A stretch of 38,565 nt of DNA from an uncultured Eubacteriales bacterium (GTDB taxonomy: Bacteria > Bacillota > Clostridia > Oscillospirales > Acutalibacteraceae): NCBI GenBank assembly GCA_900315285.1, contig OMYO01000019.1, forward strand, positions 1 to 38,565, in the 5' to 3' direction. Under the pieces are notes generated by a model. It saw only the letters and a list, made by a program, of their open reading frames with translations. It was not told the origin of the DNA and searched no databases. The position numbers and the translations under genes were made by a program. The first letter of the stretch is position 1; each line of letters opens with the position of its first letter. This document shows positions 35,301-38,565 of the stretch, in pieces.

Positions 35301-35837
35301 GGTCAGAATGTGACTCTGCTTGCCATGGTTACAGGAATTCGTGTCCGACTGACGAGAAACAATGCGACCATGGCCGCTGCCCTGGCGGAAGATCTCACAG
35401 GAGGTATTGGCCTTACGGTATTTCCGAAGACCTATCAGCAGTCGGGTAGCTTGCTCAAAGAGGGCTCCGTCCTGCTCATCCGCGGCAGGCTTCAGGTGCG
35501 TGAAGATGAAAAACCAGGTGTACTGGTCTCCTCGCTCTCGCCCTGTCCAAGTTTGGAAGAACTAAATGCAGAGGGAGGAGAGCAGAGGGCTTCGGATAAG
35601 AAGAAGCACCGCCGGCATGGGCTGTTCCTCCGTTTTGAGAGCAAAAAATCCCCCACTGTGGATAAAGCGGATTTGTTAATTGATATCTTTGAGGGCGGTC
35701 CCAATATGGTATACTATTACTTCAAGGATAATGGTTCCTACATGAGACGTACCCAAGGGGGAGGCATTCAGGTGAGTGACGGACTCCTCCGGGAATTGAA
35801 ACGTATCCTGGGACCGGAGAATGTGGTCCTGCAATAA
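32364..35837 (+). CDS. dnaE: DNA polymerase III alpha subunit DnaE
   Basis: The 1157-residue replicative DNA polymerase subunit of the DnaE type (not PolC). The PHP domain starts at HLHVHSEYSLLDG (about 5-17). The palm has PDFDIDFCYERRGEVIDY with the catalytic Asp pair at about 398-400. HTSTHAAGVVI follows at about 503, then MDFLGLRTLTVID, LYRPGPMDSIP and FNKSHAVCYATVAFRTAYLK (fingers). The C-terminal part carries an OB-fold region (VTLLAMVTGIRVRLTRNNATMAAALAEDLTG). Firmicutes usually also have PolC as the main polymerase, so this may be the lagging-strand or repair enzyme. GGGGGAG precedes the ATG. Confidence 0.97.
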   Translation: MAFTHLHVHSEYSLLDGACRVGDLVDRAKELGMKSVAITDHGVMYGACDFYKKATAAGIKPIIGCEVYVAAGSHYDRESSLANTRYHLILLCENQEGYQNLIKMVSLSFTEGFYRKPRVDKDLLRQYSGGLIALSACLAGEVNQNLLAGDYEKARQAAEEYRDIFGLDNFFLELQNHGLPEELQIQPQIIRLSKETGIPLVATNDVHYLQKEDARTQNILVCIQTGKTLKEDTGLGFQTEEFYLKSEGEMRQLFKFNPEAVDNTAKIAERCNFSMEFGKTKLPHFTVPERVTHREYLTSLAEKGFTEKYGSAPDPAYRKRLEYELDIVDSMGYTDYYLIVYDFVHFAKSHGIPVGPGRGSGAGSIIAYCIGITDIDPMKYDLLFERFLNPERVSMPDFDIDFCYERRGEVIDYVIRKYGADHVAQIVTFGTLAARQAIRDVGRVLDIPFSKVDSVTRNIPWRLSHDLNAAIQASPELQKLISSDPDVRDLIENARKIEGMPRHTSTHAAGVVITADPVDTYVPLSGRDGVIVTQYTMTQLEELGLLKMDFLGLRTLTVIDKCEKLIRRTNPDFRVDQVDEHDPETYAMFSRGETEGVFQFESSGLKNVLTQFRPTCIEDLTALTSLYRPGPMDSIPTYIANRKNPDRISYVTPELASILDVTYGCIVYQEQVMQICRKLAGYSFGHADIVRRAMAKKKHDVMEKERATFVEGCVGNGISRDAAESIFNDMTSFASYAFNKSHAVCYATVAFRTAYLKCHYPAEFLASLMTSFLYSTDKVVEYIAECRRIHIDVLPPDVNRSFSDFTVENGKIRFGLLAIKGIGRGLIDQIVREREENGRYESFYGFLKRNQGRNFNRKAAESLIKSGSLDSLDLNRRQMMVVLPEIMEQLDSTRKRNVEGQLSLLELAGGTSSEEQGVDIPDIEEFAFQDRLAFEKETTGLYISGNPMQSYEKIVEQLKPDKIFELAAALPDGTTHYHDGQNVTLLAMVTGIRVRLTRNNATMAAALAEDLTGGIGLTVFPKTYQQSGSLLKEGSVLLIRGRLQVREDEKPGVLVSSLSPCPSLEELNAEGGEQRASDKKKHRRHGLFLRFESKKSPTVDKADLLIDIFEGGPNMVYYYFKDNGSYMRRTQGGGIQVSDGLLRELKRILGPENVVLQ

Positions 35838-35838
35838 A

Positions 35839-35867
35839 TTGACATTTCGACTGCAACATGCCATAAT
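35839..35867 (+). promoter_or_regulatory. Promoter of pfkA
   Basis: Consensus TTGACA (35839-35844), 17-base spacer, CATAAT (35862-35867). The -35 starts two bases after the dnaE stop. The leader to the ATG at 35907 is about 33 bases and contains AAGGGAGG. Confidence 0.85.
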
Positions 35868-35906
35868 CTTGTTTCAAGTAAGAAATCCTAAGGGAGGATC
35901 AGACCT

Positions 35907-36869
35907 ATGAAGACAATTGGTGTTTTGACATCCGGAGGAGACGCCCCGGGAATGAATGCGGCCGTCCGAGCTGTCGTTCGTACCGGCGTAGAGAACGACA
36001 TGCGAGTTTTGGGCGTTTATAACGGCTATGAGGGACTCATGTCCGGCGACATCGCCGAGCTGAATCTCCGTTCTGTCTCAAACATCATCCAGCGCGGCGG
36101 TACTGTTCTTCGCACAGCACGCAGCCCGGAGTTTAAAACCGAGCGCGGTCGTCAGAAGGCCATTGCCACCTGTGAGCGCTACGGCATTGAGGGTCTCGTC
36201 GTAGTCGGCGGTGACGGTTCATTCCGCGGCATGCAGGATCTCTCTAAGGACGGTATCAAATGTGTCGGCCTTCCCGGCACCATTGACAACGATATTGCCA
36301 GTACCGAGTTCACCATCGGCTTTGACACCGCTGTAAATACGGTAATGCACATGGTCGATCAGGTCCGTGACACCACGGAGTCTCATTCCCGTTGCTCTGT
36401 TGTCGAGGTTATGGGCCGGAAAGCAGGTTACATTGCACTGGAGGCAGGAATTGCCGTTGGTGCCACAACAATTCTTCTCCCCGAGTTTGAGTACGACTTC
36501 GACCTTGATGTCGTGGAACGTATGAAATATACCATCAGTACTGGTAAACAGCACTTCATCATCATCGTTGCAGAGGGCTGCGGAGATGCCACAGATATGG
36601 CGAAACGCATCCAGGAGGCCACGGGCGTAGAGTCCCGTGCCACCATCCTCGGCCATGTACAGCGCGGTGGTTCCCCCACCGTACGGGACCGTGTTCTTGC
36701 TTCCCGTATGGGCAACTATGCCGCCCGGCTTCTTCGGGACAACTGTGAGAGCCGTGTTGTCGGCATTCAGCATGAGGAAATTGTCGACTATGACATCCAC
36801 GAGGCTCTTAGCATGGAGAAATCCATCGACATTGACCTCTACCGGATGGCACATGAAATTTCCATCTGA
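35907..36869 (+). CDS. pfkA: ATP-dependent 6-phosphofructokinase
   Basis: Phosphorylates fructose 6-phosphate to fructose 1,6-bisphosphate, the committed step of glycolysis. The 320-residue length and numbering match E. coli PfkA: ATP-binding GGDAPGMNAA at 10-19, VVGGDGSFRG at about 100-109, and GTIDNDI with the catalytic base Asp127. EVMGRKAGYIAL and ILGHVQRGGSPTVRDR follow. Gly104 (GGDGS) indicates ATP rather than pyrophosphate use. The gene has its own strong promoter and terminator. Confidence 0.97.
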   Translation: MKTIGVLTSGGDAPGMNAAVRAVVRTGVENDMRVLGVYNGYEGLMSGDIAELNLRSVSNIIQRGGTVLRTARSPEFKTERGRQKAIATCERYGIEGLVVVGGDGSFRGMQDLSKDGIKCVGLPGTIDNDIASTEFTIGFDTAVNTVMHMVDQVRDTTESHSRCSVVEVMGRKAGYIALEAGIAVGATTILLPEFEYDFDLDVVERMKYTISTGKQHFIIIVAEGCGDATDMAKRIQEATGVESRATILGHVQRGGSPTVRDRVLASRMGNYAARLLRDNCESRVVGIQHEEIVDYDIHEALSMEKSIDIDLYRMAHEISI

Positions 36870-36885
36870 GAAAACAGGCTATTGG

Positions 36886-36917
36886 GGCGAACTGCTGGCG
36901 CAGTTCGCCTGTTTTTA
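36886..36917 (+). terminator. Intrinsic terminator of pfkA
   Basis: A perfect 9-bp stem, GGCGAACTG (36886-36894) with CAGTTCGCC (36901-36909), followed by TGTTTTTATC. Confidence 0.9.
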
Positions 36918-36967
36918 TCTCAATATTATTTTTGTATTTATATTAATTAGGAAATGAGGAAATCCCA

Positions 36968-37579
36968 ATGAACAAGTCCATGACCATCTTCTATGAGGTG
37001 GGAAACAATATCTATGTGAATATAACAAACCGCTGTCCGGACTCCTGTGAGTGGTGTATTCGCAAGGAGACGGATGAAATGGACGGCGAGAACTCCCTCT
37101 GGCTTTCCCATGAGCCATCTCTAGAGGAGATAGAGGAGGCCTTCGACAAGCTGGATCTCAGTAAATACGGCAGCATTGTATTTTGCGGCTTTGGAGAGCC
37201 CACCGAGAGACTTGATGTTCTTTTGGAATCCGCTAAATATATGAAATCGAAATGTGATCTTCCCATTCGCATTAATACGAATGGACTGTCAGATCTTATC
37301 TGGGGCAGACCAACAGCAGAGCTCCTTGAGGGAATCATTGATGAGGTATCCATAAGTCTCAATTATCCGACGGAGGAGGAGTACACCAGAATCTGTCACC
37401 CGAAATTTGGCCCAGAGGCCTATGAGGCCATGAAAAAGTTTGCCGTGGACTGTAAAGAGTATGTTCCCAAAGTGATCATGACGGTCGTGGAGGTCATTGG
37501 GCCGGAGAAAGTGGAGGCATGCCGCAAAATCTGTGAGGAACTAGGAGTCAACTATCGGGTTCGTGCTTATATTGAATAA
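36968..37579 (+). CDS. TatD-linked radical SAM protein
   Basis: A 203-residue radical SAM protein of the small family found beside, or fused to, TatD-type nucleases in Clostridia. The FeS/SAM motif is Cys23-x3-Cys27-x2-Cys30 (NRCPDSCEWCIRK), followed by FCGFGEPTERLD (GGE-like SAM contact) and RINTNG. The length matches the family, which lacks a full C-terminal SPASM or auxiliary cluster domain. Its substrate is unknown. ATG 36968 follows GAGGA by seven bases. No tatD is seen in the window. It is the last gene before the large noncoding region. Confidence 0.88.
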   Translation: MNKSMTIFYEVGNNIYVNITNRCPDSCEWCIRKETDEMDGENSLWLSHEPSLEEIEEAFDKLDLSKYGSIVFCGFGEPTERLDVLLESAKYMKSKCDLPIRINTNGLSDLIWGRPTAELLEGIIDEVSISLNYPTEEEYTRICHPKFGPEAYEAMKKFAVDCKEYVPKVIMTVVEVIGPEKVEACRKICEELGVNYRVRAYIE

Positions 37580-37601
37580 AGCATCGTGATGTTGCACAGC
37601 T

Positions 37602-37622
37602 GTTTTCCACATTATGGAAAAC
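37602..37622. other. Short perfect inverted repeat after the radical SAM gene
   Basis: GTTTTCCA (37602-37609) and TGGAAAAC (37615-37622) form an 8-bp stem around CATTA, 23 bases after the stop codon. No T run follows, so it would be a weak terminator. It may instead be a protein site upstream of the ncRNA promoter. Confidence 0.4.
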
Positions 37623-37648
37623 TATTATAAAAATTACCGAAAAATCCG

Positions 37649-37677
37649 TTGACAATTCTTGAAGTGGATGCTATATT
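37649..37677 (+). promoter_or_regulatory. Strong promoter of the large noncoding RNA
   Basis: Consensus TTGACA (37649-37654), exactly 17-base spacer, TATATT (37672-37677). Predicted start about 37684. No ribosome site with a reasonable reading frame follows. Confidence 0.85.
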
Positions 37678-37730
37678 AAAGTTGAACAAAGGAACAACAT
37701 CTTAGAGAAGAAAATAACGCGGTAGCGAAA

Positions 37731-37745
37731 GAAAGGAATGAGTCC
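37731..37745 (+). repeat. ncRNA internal motif, copy 1
   Basis: GAAAGGAATGAGTCC. One of three related 15-nt motifs inside the RNA, consensus G-[A/C]-AA-G/A-[G/C]-RR-TGAGTCC. In this copy AGTCC (37741-37745) can pair with GGACT (37776-37780), competing with the 37766-37786 hairpin. Confidence 0.7.
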
Positions 37746-37987
37746 AATGGGCGACAGTGAGGTGTCTGTTAAGTAGGACTTGACAGCTCGGGTTTTTCGT
37801 CAGACATAAGAGAGCAAGTATTAGTGTACAAGCCCAGCAAAATAATATGACTGACAGTCCAAGCATGTTCCATTCGTTCGTTAGAGCTATCAGGTTCGAA
37901 ACTGAGAATTTGAAATAAAATCTGAAAAAAGAAATAATTCGGAAAAGTTAAGTTCCAAATTCATTGGATTAGTTAGCAGACGAATTT

Positions 37988-38002
37988 GAAAGCGGTGAGT
38001 CC
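37988..38002 (+). repeat. ncRNA internal motif, copy 2
   Basis: GAAAGCGGTGAGTCC. It forms the 5' side of a small hairpin: TCC (38000-38002), GNRA-type loop GAAA, GGA (38007-38009), extended by GGT (37994-37996) with ACC (38011-38013). Confidence 0.72.
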
Positions 38003-38317
38003 GAAAGGAAACCAGAAGTTTCTGACATGACTTTCCAAAGGAAAGCGGTCAAAATAGCAGAAAGGTTTAGGAACTACCGTGAGGAATTTAATTCGAGAGT
38101 TCCTGCAGACGAACTTCTCCAGTACGGCTCCACAGAGTTGACCCGAAACAACCCATTCAAGTTGAGACCGACGTAATAGGTCAAAAAATGGATTTTGTGA
38201 AGGTGTTTTTCAGGAAAAGAGCTCTGGGAGGTACCGGAACAATCAATCGTCTTAGACAACAGGAAACTTGAACGGAACGGAAACCGAATTCAAGATTATT
38301 TAGAATAAAAATTTGTT

Positions 38318-38332
38318 GCAAAGGGTGAGTCC
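38318..38332 (+). repeat. ncRNA internal motif, copy 3
   Basis: GCAAAGGGTGAGTCC. GGG (38323-38325) can pair with CCC (38331-38333) around TGAGT, and GAGTC (38327-38331) can pair with GACTC (38352-38356); these two pairings are alternatives. It shares GGTGAGTCC exactly with copy 2. Confidence 0.72.
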
Positions 38333-38439
38333 CAAGTACAACTGAAATTTTGACTCGAAAAACTGAATAGAAGATTAGAACGTAAAGTTATAATCAGTCA
38401 GAGAATACGAGGAAAAACTCCAATGTTCTAGATAATTCG

Positions 38440-38472
38440 GGAGGCAGATACGAAAGTATCTGCCTCCTTTTT
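38440..38472 (+). terminator. Intrinsic terminator of the large noncoding RNA
   Basis: A perfect 12-bp stem, GGAGGCAGATAC (38440-38451) with GTATCTGCCTCC (38456-38467), closed by a GAAA tetraloop and followed by TTTTT. Confidence 0.95.
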
Positions 38473-38482
38473 GTATTTAGGT

Positions 38483-38507
38483 AAAACCACTCGCTAGGCG
38501 AGTGGTT
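38483..38507 (-). terminator. Perfect 10-bp hairpin, possible terminator or IS200/IS605-type end
   Basis: AACCACTCGC (38485-38494) pairs perfectly with GCGAGTGGTT (38498-38507), loop TAG. On the minus strand it is followed by TTTTACC, as a terminator for a gene entering from the right. Such compact hairpins also mark ends of IS200/IS605 elements. The window ends too soon to decide. Confidence 0.45.
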
Positions 38508-38565
38508 CCGGATATGTTTTACATTTGAACAGAAAAAATCCTCCTGCTACACTTTGAATGCGGTC
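38494..38565 (-). CDS. Possible 3' end of a minus-strand reading frame, cut by the window edge
   Basis: A frame open from the window edge for 23 codons, ending in TAG within the hairpin loop at 38494-38496 (last residues CKTYPEPLA). It is too short to judge by itself. The stop inside a hairpin followed by a T run is what one expects at the 3' end of a gene or of an insertion-sequence transposase. No family recognised. Confidence 0.2.
   Translation of the reverse strand, partial: DRIQSVAGGFFLFKCKTYPEPLA

Larger units (their letters stand above)
37684..38472 (+). ncRNA. Candidate large structured noncoding RNA (~790 nt), class unassigned
   Basis: A promoter and a terminator bracket about 790 bases without a plausible gene; the longest frame inside (38074-38259, minus) is antisense and lacks support. 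Segments pair across long distances: GAACA (37684-37688) with TGTTC (38424-38428) joins the two ends; GGAACA (37691-37696) with TGTTCC (37866-37871) closes a 5' domain; TGGGC (37748-37752) with GCCCA (37832-37836); hairpins at 37766-37786 (9 bp), 38031-38045 (6 bp, loop AAA) and 38069-38104 (7 bp); CAAATTC/GAATTTG (37956-37962, 37982-37988); an 11-pair bulged helix 38118-38131/38227-38238; CTTGAA/TTCAAG (38267-38294). GAAA-type loops are frequent. Size fits ornate RNAs such as OLE, GOLLD or ROOL, but I cannot assign a class. Confidence 0.8.

Noticed and set aside
37602..37622. Terminator of the radical SAM gene
   Set aside because: Stem is A+T-rich and no T run follows; kept only as an inverted repeat.
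37988..38013. Hammerhead ribozyme core (TGAGTCCGAAAGGAAAC)
   Set aside because: Looks similar at first glance, but the CTGANGA box and the three-stem arrangement are missing.
38074..38259. 61-residue minus-strand frame inside the large RNA
   Set aside because: No ribosome site, composition follows the A-rich RNA, and it crosses several predicted helices.
37684..38472. tmRNA, SRP RNA, 6S RNA or group II intron
   Set aside because: Too long for the first three and lacking their hallmark ends or loops; no domain V hairpin or intron boundary for the last.

Overview
The window looks like chromosomal DNA from an anaerobic Gram-positive bacterium, most likely of class Clostridia (Oscillospiraceae-like). 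Reasons: an ancestral-type (type A) RNase P RNA, HprK and RapZ/WhiA, a LytR-CpsA-Psr protein with no outer-membrane genes, a DUF4364-like protein, a TatD-linked radical SAM protein, strong Shine-Dalgarno sites, and several TTG/GTG starts. The genus is not resolved.

Layout. (1) 1-3920: murC operon (murC, a small membrane protein, a long-chain acyl-CoA ligase, a small unknown protein) ending in a terminator. (2) 3921-4600: no convincing gene; a very regular array of nine hairpins in two sequence families lies between two converging terminators. (3) 4610-8382: a lipoprotein on the minus strand, diverging from lepA-hemW. (4) 8406-12760: a class III aminotransferase, then a two-gene redox operon (CrtI-like flavoprotein plus a 2Fe-2S ferredoxin-type reductase) behind a strong promoter and a perfect 18-bp TetR-type palindrome. 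(5) 12773-16784, minus strand: an integral membrane protein, then an operon of an LCP cell-wall transferase, a membrane protein and a PutP-type symporter. (6) 16802-17240: rnpB with promoter and terminator. (7) 17326-24194: recD2-comF-mreB-DUF4364, a flavin-reductase-like protein and a metallophosphoesterase. (8) 24200-27396, minus strand: deoC-deoD-cdd-pdp nucleoside salvage operon with ATGA overlaps. (9) 27418-36917, plus strand: hprK, ROK glucokinase, murB, rapZ, whiA, dnaE, pfkA, mixing carbon control, upper glycolysis, peptidoglycan precursor synthesis and replication. (10) 36968-37579: TatD-linked radical SAM protein. (11) 37649-38472: a stretch with no plausible gene but a consensus sigma-A promoter and a strong intrinsic terminator about 790 nt apart. 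It is full of complementary segments and has three copies of a 15-nt motif. I read it as a large structured noncoding RNA. (12) The right edge holds a perfect 10-bp hairpin and the tail of a possible minus-strand reading frame.

The strongest candidates for something undescribed are the ~790-nt RNA (37684-38472) and the nine-unit hairpin array (3927-4540). The redox operon with its operator is the most interesting protein-coding unit of unknown substrate. All calls rest on reading motifs in the sequence; no database search or folding program was run.
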